Positions 37,271 to 48,971 of a stretch of DNA of 64,000 bases are shown here, piece by piece (within the stretch, counting starts at the first letter, position 1; each line of letters starts with the position of its first letter). This DNA comes from Steinernema hermaphroditum. Lineage: Eukaryota > Nematoda > Chromadorea > Rhabditida > Steinernematidae. Below the pieces are notes generated by a model. That model was not told the origin of the DNA and ran no database searches. It saw nothing but the letters and a program-made list of their open reading frames with translations. A program made the position numbers and the translations under genes. The stretch covers positions 13,726,769 through 13,790,768 of the forward strand of contig CM059624.1 in NCBI GenBank assembly GCA_030435675.1. The letters run 5' to 3'.

Positions 37271-37682
37271 ATGGCCCACACCGCGCAGAAAGGAAAAGTC
37301 ATTGCGGTCATCGGCGACGAAGACACCGTGGTGGGCTTCTTGCTCGGCGGCGTCGGAGAGCTGAACAAGGCGAACAAGCCGAACTACCTGATCGTGGACA
37401 AGAACACTCCCGTCGCGGAAATCGAAGCGGCGTTCAGGTCATTCGTCGCCCGTGACGACATCGCCATCGTAGTCATCAACCAGCACATCGCCGAACTGAT
37501 TCGTTACTCCGTGGACCAGGCGACGCAACGCAGCCCAGCCGTCCTGGAGATTCCGTCGAAAGAGGCGCCGTACGACCCTTCGAATGTTCGTTTGTCCTGT
37601 GCTGAACGAGTGATTAGTTTTCTTCCTTCAGGACAGCATTCTCAACCGCGCTCGAGGCCTGTTCAACCCAAGCGATTTCTAG
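37271..37682 (+). CDS. vha-9: V-type proton ATPase subunit F
   Basis: Subunit F of the V1 sector, part of the central rotor stalk that couples ATP hydrolysis to proton pumping in lysosomes and other acidic compartments. Exons are 37271-37585 and 37632-37682, giving 121 aa, the family length. Typical features: [20 protein letters not shown] near the start, [45 protein letters not shown] across the junction, and the end GLFNPSDF. The intron is 46 nt with a TTCCTTCAG acceptor. An acceptor (CATTTCAG) lies nine bases before the ATG. It is 487 nt downstream of S11 copy 2 on the same strand, consistent with the last gene of an operon. Confidence 0.97.
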
Positions 37683-38229
37683 GTTGCTCTAGATTCTGAG
37701 CTTCCGCTCAGCATGTGAGAAGATTATATATGTTGCTATATATGTGAATAAAACGGATAATTGCACGTTTATCTGTTCTGCTGCATCTTAATCCTTGTCG
37801 CCACAGATCATTCGTTTGGATTCGCACAAAACGCGTACTGTTGGAGTTTGCTCAATTTCGATCGATTCTCCATCAGTGGTAGTGCGGAAGAAAAACTCAA
37901 CTCAACTCTTGCCTTCTTTCTCAATCCTACAAATGATGTCTACCAGACCTTTGCATGTCTACCAGACAAAGTCTTAAAATTTGCAACATCCGTTGCATCA
38001 GACTCCCCTCACTTCGCCCTATGATCTCCTGCAGTTCGGTCGTTGTGTTGGGGTCTTCGCATTGGGCGATTTGAGATCGCCGTCCAAATGTCGATCAAAC
38101 TCTGTTTCGCTGCATATTGTCTATGGTCAATTTGGTGTGAACGGTGGCTGTATAGCGGTGGTGGCGGTTCGGTTCATGTTGATCCTTCGGAAGGGCAGGT
38201 CAGTAGAATCAGGGATGGAACCACCCAGG
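37683..38229. other. 3' flank of vha-9, no gene
   Basis: Contains AATAAA-type signal (GTGAATAAAACGG near 37745) for vha-9 polyadenylation. The overlapping open frames at 37761-38391 have no supported structure. Confidence 0.45.
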
Positions 38230-39471
38230 ACTGACAAGGGAATGTTGCCAAGTGGCAGACGCGGATCGGATCGAGATAAGGTGGGGGTGGTAGAGCTTGG
38301 TGTGGGCAGTCATGCGCACACCGAATCCCGTGCCCTCAATCAAGGTTCACTACCTAAACACCCATCGAAAGTTAGGCCCATACGAATATAGTCGACTTCG
38401 GCAGCGCTGATGAGAACGGGTGTATGGCCGAACTGGATAGTGCCTTGGCCGACATTTTTGTGGTTCAGGTTCGACTCCGCTCCGGCCCATATTTTTTCTT
38501 CTCGCTTCTCCAACATATTTAAATTTGTTTGCACTCAATCACTCAATTCCTCGCACTCAATCCTATCCTAGCTTCAGTTATGAATGCTAGCAATATTTAG
38601 CTCCTCTTTACAAAGGTATGGTAACACATGTAAGGCTAAGATCGACGCGAGGTTAGGGGCAAACGGTAGGTCTATGTGAGTATACAAAGTGTGCAAAAAA
38701 TCAGCTGCCCATATGCGCTTTAAGTCCGTCAAAAAGAGATGCGGCGTCCTTTCTCACCGATGTCACATTCGTTTCTCACCGGTGATTCCCAAGTGACCAA
38801 GTGTATACGTAAGCTCCCAATTTTGTTGTGGTTGCAAAGTGTTCATACATTTTCCCTAGGATAACGGTCCGACAGATCACTATTCACCTATCAGGTATAC
38901 TTCAAATATATAGTTTGGCAATTGGGAATCACCGGTGGGAAACGGATTTCCAGTTGCTTGGAAAGAATACCGCATCGTTTTTTGATGGACATAGAGCGCA
39001 TATGGGCAGCTGAGTTTTTTGCACAGTTTATATACTCACCTAGGCCTATTGCTTGCTCCTACTCTCCCGTCGATCTTAGCTTTACATGTTTTACCGTACC
39101 CTTGTATGAGGAAGCAAAATATTGCTAGCATTCATAACTGAAGCTAGGATAGGATTGAGTGCGAGGAAGCAAACAAATTTAAATATGCTGGAGAAGCGAG
39201 AAGAAAAAATATGGGCCCGAGCGGAGTCGAACGTGAACCACAAAAACGTCGGTCAAGGCACTATCCAGTTCGGCCATACACCCGTTCTAATCGGCGCTGC
39301 CGAAGTCGACTATATTCGTATGGGCCTAACTTTCGATGGGTGTTTAGGTAGTGAACCTTGATTGAGGGCACGGGATTCGGTGTGCGCATGACTGCCCACA
39401 CCAAGCTCTACCACCCCCACCTTATCTCGATCCGATCCGCGTCTGCCACTTGGCAACATTCCCTTGTGAGT
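38230..39471. mobile_element. 1.24-kb foldback element with tRNA-like arms
   Basis: An inverted repeat of about 570-bp arms, 38233-38800 and 38925-39468, around a loop of about 120 bp. The outer ends are ACAAGGGAATGTTGCCAAG and its reverse complement, and arm identity looks about 90% by eye. Internal landmarks match throughout, for example TGCCCATATGCGC (38706) with GCGCATATGGGCA (38998), and GAATGCTAGCAATATT with its complement near 39119. No transposase is visible, and the small open frames in both arms are by-products of the repeat. Each arm contains one tRNA-like segment (left copy 38425-38478). No target duplication was identified. Confidence 0.85.
38415..38492 (+). repeat. tRNA-like / SINE-like segment in foldback arm
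   Basis: An A-box-like TGGCCGAACTGGATAGTGCC (38425-38444) is followed 43 bases later by a B-box GGTTCGACTCC (38468-38478), and T-rich sequence follows (ATATTTTTTC). The D-arm wording resembles Ser/Leu tRNAs. The acceptor stem does not pair and there is no proper anticodon arm, so it is not a functional tRNA. A reverse-oriented copy lies at about 39205-39290. Confidence 0.5.
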
Positions 39472-39550
39472 TTATCGACAAAAAGCGTCACGCAATTGGA
39501 GATAACATGAAATAACAGATGGACATAATGTTGATCGGCACTTGTTGGTC

Positions 39551-40090
39551 TCAGATGGCCCCGGCCATCGCGAGATCCTGCACGGCTTGACGGACGTCGT
39601 TGAGCTTCGGGATGCGCACATGAGAGTCCAAGCTGCGCGGGACGATCTGCCACAGGTGGAGGTGGTTGTAGCGACAGAAGTTTCCATGCGGACAGGTTCC
39701 GTAAAAGAGAAACGAGTGACAGATCCGATCGGGAACGCTGTGTCCACGCCTCTCGGTGTTGGGTACCTGAAAGCAGACATTTAGACGGAATGAAAGAGCT
39801 AAAGACACAAATAAAAACACACTTCAACGAACCTTGCGAAGCTGCTCAGGCCCGTGAGCGTACATGCAGCGTTCTCCGTAGGGGCACCGGCCGTTGTTCT
39901 CGATGAAGTGGCGGCAAAGAACAGTTCTGTAGAGCGCGTCCTGGGTGCGCGGCGGCAACTCAGAGCTGGCCAGGTATTCATGGGCGTAGCGACAATCGGT
40001 CCCGAAGGGACACATTTGGCCATTGCGCCAGCGGTCGCACACTTCGTTCTTGCGAGAACGCTGAAGGTTGATTTCACTGCTCTCGGACAT
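39551..40090 (-). CDS. CCCH zinc-finger protein, three fingers
   Basis: Exons are 40090-39833 and 39766-39551, phase 0, giving 157 aa. Three CCCH fingers are visible. Finger 1, CDRWRNGQMCPFGTDCRYAH (residues 18-37), is C-x8-C-x5-C-x3-H. Finger 2, CRHFIENNGRCPYGERCMYA plus H (59-79), is C-x9-C-x5-C-x3-H. Finger 3, CHSFLFYGTCPHGNFCRYNH, sits in exon 2. The protein begins MSESSEINLQRSRKNEV and has a short helical tail. Such proteins bind AU-rich or other single-stranded RNA and control mRNA stability or translation; in nematodes many act in the germline and embryo. The start is supported by a TATTTTCAG acceptor two bases before AATG. It is compact, with almost nothing outside the fingers. Confidence 0.9.
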
Positions 40091-40571
40091 TTCTGAAAAT
40101 ACACAGAAAATAGGCAATGCTGTCAAAGTTAAAGCTGCATGCGCCAGTACAGCAGAAAATTTGCGCGCAACAGCGCTCACGGCCCACCGCGTCCTGTCTC
40201 GACACGATGCAAGGGAAAACACTATGCTCTTCCCGGAGACCTTCTCATGTTCAATGCATCTGCTCCTTCGTGCCCTTTATCGTAATAACTGGTTGGGCTT
40301 AGGCCGAAGCTTCATGTAATCCAGCAGCGTGATCAATAGAAATCATATTACATTTTGTATGCCAGAAATCCATGCCAGCACATCAAGTGGTAGGACGATG
40401 TTGGAGCTTATCGATGTGAAAATTCATTTATTATTTCCTCCAATTTCATCTACGGACGGCGGATACCTAGATAGACGCTCGCAGGACGATGTTGGGACGA
40501 TGGCGGTTGTGTTATGGAATACTGCATGCTGCTCGTCTCCAGCCGAGCGGTTTGTGGAGTTTCGTCGTCGT
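40091..40571. other. Intergenic
   Basis: A 480-bp stretch between the kinase stop and the CCCH gene start on the same strand. The 238-aa plus-strand open frame beginning here reads through the kinase exon in antisense and is not a gene. Confidence 0.5.
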
Positions 40572-42047
40572 TTAATACCTAATCGATACATTCATTTCTT
40601 CCACAAGGACCGAGCTCGTTACCTTGTTTATGATCTCCAACTCATTCCGCACTTCAGCGGCCGTCGGGCGACGAGCCGGGTCATGATCCCAGCATTTCTT
40701 CATAAGAGTGCACATGTTGTCAGGCATCGATTCGGGTGTTGGCATGCGGTAACCGGCCATCACCTTCTCTTTAACCATGGCCGCCTTCCAAACGCAATAC
40801 GGCGAGCTGTACGGGATCACGAACATCTCCCACAACATGACTCCGAACGCGTAGACGTCAGTGCAGAAACGCGTCTCTCCGGAGCGCCATACTTCGGGCG
40901 CCAGCCAGCGTACGTTTTGTGGTTTAGCCAGGTCGATTTTGTAGACTGTGGTGGCGCGACACATTCCGAAATCAGCCAATTTGAGTATAGTTCCTTGCAA
41001 AAGGCAGTTTCGTGCCGCAATATCTCTGAAATTACGAGTGGTTAAAGTGAATTAGATCCACCGTTGTGCTTAGGTATTAACAACACAAATGTTCAGAATG
41101 AGAACGGACGAAACGGATATTATAAGAGCAGATATGCTGCAATGTTCTGCAGCTATCTATTATGATTACTTTTAGTCGCTGATAATGAGGAAAGCGGTCG
41201 ATCTCCACCTACAGATCACAAATAGAATAAGAAACTGTGCTCACCGATGAATGCAGTTCTTGTGATGAAGATATTCCAAACCCCTTGCCGCCTGCATGCA
41301 CATATCGACGCGACGGGCAGTGCTGACATTCTTTCCAGTCCGTAGCTTATCCTCAACAGATCCGTCTTGACACAGCTCCATGACGAGCAAATAGGGCGAT
41401 CGGTCGACGATGTATCCGTAGAATTTGACTATGTTCGGATGATCGTAGAGCTGCATGACGCGTGCCTCCTTCATCATGTCGACGAGGCCCTGTTCGTTGC
41501 GATTGTCGGACTCGATACGTTTCACGGCCACCGGGCGCCGATCTCTATTGAGAACTCCTTTGTAGACGGTTCCATAGGCGCCGCTGCCGATCTAAAGTCT
41601 ACCGAATTGTAGGTGACACAAATGCTGGCTGCCTGACCTTCTTCTGAAGCTTGATGTCCTTGTGCACGAGCTGGAACTTCCCCTTCGGCACGGGTCGCCG
41701 CAGTGTGATCTTCTCGTCGGAAATTTCGATTCCGCGCGGAACGAAGAACTCGATAAGCTGCCGAACATCGCTATGCGTTTTTCCCTGAAGCAGAGCCGTT
41801 CAAGCCTGCAAAATGCGCTGCCACATACACACATTCGGAATCCACTCTCCACGCGCTGAATGTCGACACGCCGAGTTCGTTCTTTTCCCTTGATAACGAG
41901 ATAGAGCCTCGGACGCATGTGGCCGCGTTCGTACTTGGTCTGGATAAGGTAGTCGCCTTCGGAGACGAGCAGCTTGTCGACGTCTTCGTCAAGAAGTGCG
42001 CCATGGAAGAACGGCAGCGGAAGACTGAACTCGTCATCGCGCTTCAT
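40572..42047 (-). CDS. SH2-domain tyrosine kinase, Fer-like nematode class
   Basis: Exons are 42047-41829, 41784-41638, 41591-41245 and 41025-40572, giving 1167 nt (388 aa), all in phase. The SH2 domain is at residues about 10-110: FFHGALLDEDVDKLL, GDYLIQ, HSDVRQLIEFF. The kinase domain follows, with glycine loop IGSGAYGTVYKG, VAVKR (catalytic Lys), HPNIVKFYGYI, catalytic loop CIHR|DIAARN across an intron, DFGMCR, WLAPEVW, TDVYAFGVMLWEMF and CWDHDPARRPTAAEV. All catalytic residues are present. This short SH2-kinase layout without FCH or SH3 is typical of the expanded Fps/Fer-related group in nematodes, many of them sperm-enriched. The chosen start MKRDDEF follows an acceptor; an upstream exon at 42401-42097 joins in frame but lacks an ATG, so it is probably 5' UTR. 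Confidence 0.93.
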
Positions 42048-42051
42048 CTTC

Positions 42052-42843
42052 CTGCAATTTCACCATAGAGCTACGGTTTGCAGGGTGTTTAGGGCTTACC
42101 GAGATGCAGCTGGAGGAAGAGAGCGAGTGTCGTCGGCCAACCGCTCGACACAACTGTTCGACGGAAAGCGTAAATGTCGTGTGAGCTCGAAGTGCTCGTC
42201 CGCTTTGAATCTTTCATGTCTAGACGTACTTGGTAGACAGGCAGCGATTCCATTGGGTCGCGGCTTGCAGGACGCATGCTGTTGTTCGTCGGAATCGGTC
42301 GGTTCTCCGGTGGGTAGTTCGAACGACGACAAGTGTATGTGAACCGTGACTGTGAACCGACAAAGTTCGAACGAAGCAGCAGTACCGAAAAGCCGACTCA
42401 ACTCGACTCGGTGAAGATCACAAGTCGCGCTATATACAGTACTCCCATCATACTTTTGCAGGGATGGCTGTGAAGAAATCGCTACGATTTGCTGTATTTA
42501 CTCCATTTTGAATCAATTCGTCGTTTCCTACTGGTTCGACCGTGCTTCTGGGTTCCACTGACACCGTTTCTGTACGGTAACTGCCACTGACAGCTTTTTT
42601 TGTGTCTTTCCAGCCGAATCTTCTCACATACCTTTGTCTCCATGCGGGTTTTGATAGCATTTTGTGGGTTCTGCCAACCTTATTTTTTTATTCTCTATGT
42701 TTTGTGTATATTCATGGCAGCAATAACACATTTGTTGCTGTACAACGGAGCTTTTGAACATTATCTTTTTCCGCAGCCGGTGATCTTGACCTGGAAATCC
42801 ATTCCATTTTTGTAGTGTTTTATTCGGATAAAGATATATTTTC
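42052..42843. other. Kinase 5' region and spacer
   Basis: Holds a probable non-coding 5' exon of the kinase ending at a GTAAGC donor (about 42096-42101), with a TTCACAG acceptor near 42355. The rest is spacer before the srt gene's 3' end. No other gene is seen. Confidence 0.4.
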
Positions 42844-43914
42844 TTAAAGTACATGATCCGACGTAAACCACCGTGACCGCGGTGAAGCGGAAACCCAAGT
42901 CTTCTTCATCCCACGCAGCACTCTAAACTGGTCCCTGACCGCTTGATTGAAGCAGAGGTAAATGATGCCTGTTCCGGCATGTAAGGCTATCCAACAGAGC
43001 TCTGCGATCACTCCAGCGTTTTGCCCCACGAAGGAGTTCTTGGGCAGATATCCGACGACCATGTACCCGAGAGCGCCGATATCGGCCAGGGCGGCGATGG
43101 AGAGGGTTATGAGGGAGATCTGGAGGATTGCTTTAATTGGGCAGAGCAAATCTTTTGTACCTTAATCTGAGATGACTCTTTCTTGACCATGGAACCCTTG
43201 ACTTGGTACAGTATACAAGCCAACATGATGACGTAGGCCGTGGTTAGGAACCCCATTTTGAAGAAGTTGTTGAAGACGTGCATCTGGTTAAAGTGCCAGT
43301 CGTAGATGACCCCGGCGTTCGGGTCGTAGATGTATTTCGCGTCGGGAACCCAGGCTACACAGGCACCCACGTAGGTCAGGATGACGATCATCCAGAGCCA
43401 TGTCCGCCGGCCTTCATAGAGGAGCGTCGACCACCTCTTGCTGACAAAGATCATCACTCGATTGATGGCCAACACTTCCGAGGCTGAACAGTAGGCCGTC
43501 CATATCACTAAGAGTACGGTAGCGGACACTGCAGGACTGAGCATACTCACAGATGTGGTAGAATCCAAAGTAAACCGTCCAGTGGCCTCCGTTACAAGGC
43601 GTGACGTTGAAGATGGAGAGAAACCCAGGAATCAGGGCGTTGTTGACCAGGTTGAGCACATCGAGAATAGTGGTTATGGTAAGCAGCTTGTAGCAAGACT
43701 GGTTAATATACGGTTTCCGACTAAAAAGCATATTTAAAAAGGAACTAATCCAAACATACCAAAAGGCTAAGCAGTCGAACAAACATATGGGGATGCTGAT
43801 AAAAGCCAATATAAGATAGACGACACCAATGATAAGTCTTTTGGACTGTGAGTCATCGGGTTGGACCTCTTCTCCGATAATTAGCCTGCTATCGTTTGTG
43901 CACAGACCTTCCAT
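42844..43914 (-). CDS. Serpentine chemoreceptor, srt class (copy A)
   Basis: Exons are 43914-43760, 43720-43551, 43507-43161 and 43119-42844, giving 948 nt (315 aa). All four are in phase with introns of 39-43 nt. It is a seven-transmembrane protein: hydrophobic segments start at LIIGVVYLILAFISIPIC, then YKLLTITTILDVLNLVNNA, LIWTAYCSASEVLAINRVMI, WLWMIVILTYVGACVAW, MGFLTTAYVIMLACILY, ISLITLSIAALADIGALGYM and NAGVIAELCWIALHAGTGII. The VLAINR and YEGRRTW motifs are characteristic of the nematode Srt family. These act in sensory cilia as odorant or pheromone receptors. It is intact. Exons 2 to mid-4 are nearly identical to copy B, whereas exon 1 and the C-terminal tail are diverged. Confidence 0.9.
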
Positions 43915-46900
43915 TGAAGATTTCTAAACGAGAGTAATAAACACTGAGAACAAATCGGATATAGTTTCTAGTTAAGATCACAATCCTCGGCTACATTTCA
44001 AGGGATACTTCCAGGACAGATTAAGCCCTAAAGTGTAAAAATACGCACGTAGACAAGATGAATCTAGAAATGTATCCATTTGAACTGACTTCGCCAGACA
44101 AGAGTTCTAAGTGAAAACAATGAGGAAAACGTCCTTCAAGGATGAGAATTTATGCAGGACTTATCCTTCCGCCAGTGGGAAAGTCGCGCGAACGAACGTA
44201 AAAACTTCTCAGTAGAAATGGGAAAAAAATAAAAAGGTCAGCCTTGAAGCAGAAACCTGAAAGTTCGTCGACATCCTAAATGGCAAATGTGAAAGTGGAA
44301 GTTCAGGCTGACAGTACCATAAAAGCGCAGTGGAAATTGGAGGTCTAGCATTGAATGCTAAACAAAAGACTGGAGGGTAGGTGCCAGAGATGGACAGGCA
44401 CCCATAACGTCGGGTACGAAGCCTAGCCTTTCAAACATAAAGCCGTATATGGAAACCGACAAGGGAGTCCCGTGCAGGCACATCGTGTTTTCTGAGTACC
44501 CGAACCCGAACCGGTCAAGTCTGCTAGGGATTATACACCATCCACCTTCTTCATAACGATTGACTGAGTTTTTAGAAAACTCACAAAAGGGGCGATACGA
44601 AGGCATCTTTTCAAATCCGAAATGGGTCATAAGTAGGACTGAATGAACGGTACTTCGGTCTCACCACGAACATCAACGTCTCGAGTAGCTCAGATAAATA
44701 ATGTCGCGAATTTTGAGTAAACGGAGTGATTTTTCATCCACCCTCGGCACTTACTAGCACCCCAATTGCTTCTTGGAAGCGGTGACCTCAAAGCAGCTGT
44801 TGCAAAATTCAATTCATTCAATCGCCGTCTAATATTCTCAGAAGCGAACCTTCGAAATAAGTCTGAATGCTGTTGGTGTGCCTTACTTCATAAGAAGAAG
44901 TAAGCCATACTTTTCGGTGTGCTGGGCAAATAGGTTTGTATTGAGTTATCTGAAAGTTTGGTACGCGGCATGGGGATCTACCCATCACACAAACGTAATC
45001 TTACAGGCTGGATCTGATTGACAGTAGCCTAAAGCTCTAACTGTGGTCCTTTTTCCGTAACTTCGAGCAGCTTAAATCCCACTCCAATAACTACATAAAA
45101 CGATGAGTCCCAATGGCGATCTTGGGTCAAAAAATGTGCTCATCAAGTGCATTTTGGAGCACTCTATCGGATGAGCATTGAGCTACAAACGATTGATCTC
45201 ACCAACTCATTACGGCGTTTCCGGCAGAATAGAAACTTTGGAACTGAATTCACAATGGCTATACTTCTTTCGATACATGATTTCACACGCGCCACAATTT
45301 AAACACCTAAAGTTTCACGTATCAGAACTTAAAAGGGATTCCAATTCAATGGGAATGTGTCCATTCGCGGAACGCTCCTTTTCAAATCTCAAACTCAGAC
45401 CATAAGTAAAAAGACAATATGTAAAGATTCGAATGCAATTAAATCCACCCTCACAAGCCAGCTTGCGCATATCAACGAGTTCCAGGAATTGCTTCCGTCA
45501 CAACAGCTGTCACTGAATTTCCAGATTTCAATTATGTGAATTTATGTGCGGCTCTTATGCTAATCAAATCGAGTAGCAGCGACATTTTCGATTGCTAAAA
45601 TGCAGTCGCCAGTTGTAGATTAGGGTAGTTTGAAGGCACAAAGTCGACTATGACTTTAACAAACAACACTGGGGAACACAAAGGTCAAGCGAGCCCTGCA
45701 GTCCTTACAGCTCCGCACAGTACCATCGGGGACTTCACGTTGGTCCAATCTTAGGCATCTTAGAAAATTTCTGTAAGAAATGGAAGCTACGGCTACAAAG
45801 ATAAACTGTTGGAATGGTCTCAGCGAAAATTTGCCGTGAATGAGTGGGGAGGGATGAGTTGGCGCCGGGATCAGCTGGGTGGGATCCAGAGGGAACACAC
45901 GCGACTTTTGAAAAGCAGCCGCGCAAACACGATATAAATGGCGTATACCGTTTACTTATAATATCGTATGATGTATGAGTACAATACGTGCAACAACTAA
46001 GGAAGCATGGTACAGCCCGTTTTGGATAAAAGTTGGAATCCTAAAGCTTCACGTTATATAAAAAATTGACCGTGATATTCGAAGTACAAAAGTACAAATG
46101 GTGAAATTATTCGTCTGTATTCCAAAGTTCAAAATGCAGAATATTAAAGTTCGGTTGCACTTTCTCGCGTGTCCTTATTTTAGAACTTAGGAATCTGAAT
46201 CGTACTAGACTGAATTTTGGGGCAGGTGATGATGGGACAGGTAATCAGAGAGGTTAGTATTGAAACGTCGAGCAATTTTATCGATCTCCGTATCTCAATC
46301 CCACCCCGGTCTCGAGACAACATCTTCATCGAAGATCGACGAGTTTGGGCCGTATTGGAAAAAGTTTTCCCAGCAGCTACTGTAACACATACGTTGTATA
46401 AAGAGACTAGGTCTTCAATCACTAAACAGAAACTTCCTGCCCGTCCAAACCACAGTAGCCCAAGTGTTTCAGCACGATTAGCTCATCCTCGAACCAGGCT
46501 CCCCTCGAGTCCATTCTCAAACTGCCATCTACGAAAGCTAACTATCTGACATCGACTGCGACAGTCATGTCATTCTGTTCTGGAAACAAAGTCCGATTTT
46601 CTCTGCTGTCAGTTCTCGCTCAGTGCAAGCTCTGCTGAATCGGAGCGAGCCTTTTCGAAGCTCGATCATTCATTCCGAATGCGCACTACGCCCGGATGAT
46701 GGTCTTCACCAGTGCCGCCCCCTGAAGCTGCCGAAGATACTCCACAACTCCGACGTCTGCGCCTCTACACGAGATGAAGATGGGTCCGTTCATTTACTGC
46801 CGAATTCGAAACGGGCCCGAAAATTTGATTTTATTTCCTTTGCTGTCATTAAAGTGTCAAAACAAGCTGGTCATTTTGGATCTTGATCCCGAAATGAGTT

Positions 46901-47386
46901 GAATCTCCGTTCTTGGCCCGCTGTGCACCGCAGCACTTACTTGCTATGAATCTCCAACGTGTACACAAGAACGTCGGCGGACCAACGGCTGCTTCTGGGA
47001 GTCAGAAATATCCGATAAAACCGCTGGTGCTCAAGTATCTTAACAGCGACGCTCTATAAATTCAGAACGAATTTCAACATACTTTACATGGTCATAGCAT
47101 AGCCATTATCAAAATTCTTATCAATGTGTACAGTTTGGAGTGCCAGACCGTTTACAAGTTGTGCAACGTCAAAGAATCATTTTAAGTTTCTGTGTTTTGT
47201 GTGCTTAAGACTTTCCCTTAATGTAATTCCTCCGTTCTTTGTGTAAAACAATGCCTCTGTCAAGAGACAAGTCAAAAATTAAGGAAGTTAAACAACAATT
47301 CAATTATGGTGACATGATGGCAACAGGGAAATGTACCCATGTAGCCTTAAAGTCAGATGCGTCTTTATTTTGGTGAAAAACACACA
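43915..47386. other. Spacer between the two srt genes
   Basis: About 3.5 kb of AT-rich DNA. Open frames at 44358-44630, 45178-45405, 45656-45926 and 46217-46549 are isolated, lack splice signals at sensible places and show no known motif. No repeat boundary was recognised. Confidence 0.35.
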
Positions 47387-48475
47387 TTAGTACGGATAGT
47401 CAGGAACGGTTCTTCTGGACGCTGGCGCAACTGAGACCGTTGTAAAATTAATCTTCTTTCTTCCAAGCATTTTCATCATCTGGTCCCTGACCGCTTGATT
47501 GAAGCAGAGGTAAATGATGCCTGTTCCGGCATGTAAGGCTATCCAACAGAGCTCTGCGATCACTCCAGCGTTTTGCCCCACGAAGGAGTTCTTGGGCAGA
47601 TATCCGACGACCATGTACCCGAGAGCGCCGATATCGGCCAGGGCGGCGATGGAGAGGGTTATGAGCGAGATCTGAAGGATGTCTTTCATTGGGCAGAGTG
47701 ACTCTTTTGTACCTTAATCTGAGATGACTCCTTCTTGACCATGGAACCCTTGACTTGATACAGTATACAAGCCAACATGATGACGTAGGCCGTGGTTAGG
47801 AACCCCATTTTGAAGAAGTTGTTGAAGACGTGCATCTGGTTGAAATGCCAGTCGTAGATGACCCCGGCGTTCGGGTCGTAGATGTATTTCGCGTCGGGAA
47901 CCCAGGCCACACAGGCACCCACGTACGCCAGGACGACGATCATCCAGAACCACGTTCTCCGACCCTCGTAGAGGAGCGTCGACCACCTCTTACTCACGAA
48001 GATCATCACTCGATTGATGGCCAACACTTCCGAGGCCGAACAGTAGGCCGTCCATATCACTAAGGGTACGGTAGTGGACACTGCAGGATTGAGCATACTC
48101 ACAGATATGGTAGAATCCAAAGTAAACCGTCCAGTGGCCTCCGTTGCAAGGCGTGACGTTGAAGATGGAGAGAAATCCAGGGATTAGGGCGTTGTTGACC
48201 AGGTTGAGCACATCGAGAACAGTGGTTATGGTAAGCAGCTTGTAGCACGACTGGTTAATATACGGTTTCCGACTAAAAACGACGAAGGCCAAATAAAAGA
48301 GTACGGATATTATCACCTACCAAAACACGGAGCAGTCAAACATACATATCGGAATGCTCAAAATGCCGAAAATAACATAAGCAGTCCCTATGATAATTCT
48401 TTTGGTTTCGCTCCCGGCCGGTTGGACATCCCCTCCAATTATTAGTCTGCTATCGTTCGAGCATAGATCATCCAT
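47387..48475 (-). CDS. Serpentine chemoreceptor, srt class (copy B)
   Basis: Exons are 48475-48321, 48272-48103, 48059-47713 and 47671-47387, giving 957 nt (318 aa), with exon lengths identical to copy A for exons 1-3. The seven membrane segments and VLAINR and YEGRRTW motifs are the same. Exon 1 (MDDLCSNDSRLIIGGDVQPA) differs from copy A at about 20 of 51 residues. Exons 2 and 3 together differ at four, and the first two thirds of exon 4 are identical up to AVRDQ, after which the tails diverge completely. Even introns 2 and 3 are similar. Both are intact tandem paralogues, homogenised in the middle. Confidence 0.9.
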
Positions 48476-48802
48476 TGAAGCTCTCTAAACAAGAGTTGCG
48501 AATACTGAAAACAAGTCTGAACACAGGAATCCTTGGCTACATTTCAAGACACTATAATAATGAACTTTCAAGAGAAAGAGTTCCGGAATGCGAGACTCAT
48601 AATCAGCACATAAAAACAATAAAAGATCGGAGTCGGCTTTCGTCAATAGTGAGTAATTAATTAAATAGTCCTCTCGTGGGTAAATACCCAATTATAGTTT
48701 CTTTTCGATGGTAAGCCAAATAATAAATCATGGCGACAATTCGTAGAAATAGGCCGAGCACTGGATCAGCGAAAACAGCCATGAAAACGGAGATCTCTAG
48801 GG
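48476..48802. other. Spacer
   Basis: AT-rich flank upstream of srt copy B, including its promoter. No gene is seen. Confidence 0.4.
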
Positions 48803-48971
48803 TGCATTGTCCAGCTGATGGATAACTAGAACCTCAAAGAGGCGCTGCGGGGGCGGCGGAGCCAGACGCGCTCCAAGGATAACGGACAGAAGTCGCCGGC
48901 GGGCAAGCGGGCCACGGGCATTAGCGACTCCCTGTGCAGCCCTAAAGCTGTGTTCCTTTTCATACTTCAAG
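48803..48971 (+). pseudogene. Orphan exon-like fragment with an internal stop
   Basis: Unlike its AT-rich surroundings, this stretch is GC-rich with codon-like composition. It reads CIVQLMDN, a TAG stop (48827-48829), then NLKEALRGRRSQTRSKDNGQ and KSPAGKRATGISDSLCSP, ending at a strong CAAG|GTAAGT donor (48971/48972). The reading frame is otherwise open for 55 codons. It looks like one exon of a basic, Ser/Lys-rich protein with a Glu-to-stop type change. No neighbouring exon was found, so it is probably a captured or decayed exon. The parent gene is not recognised. Confidence 0.45.

Noticed and set aside
38340..39361. Two similar 60-80 aa open frames in opposite orientation
   Set aside because: They are translations of the tRNA-like part of the two foldback arms.
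40329..41045. 238-aa plus-strand open frame
   Set aside because: Antisense to the tyrosine-kinase C-terminal exon, whose kinase motifs are unambiguous.
42097..42401. Upstream exon as kinase N-terminus
   Set aside because: It joins in frame to the SH2 exon but contains no ATG and looks unlike protein; more likely 5' UTR.
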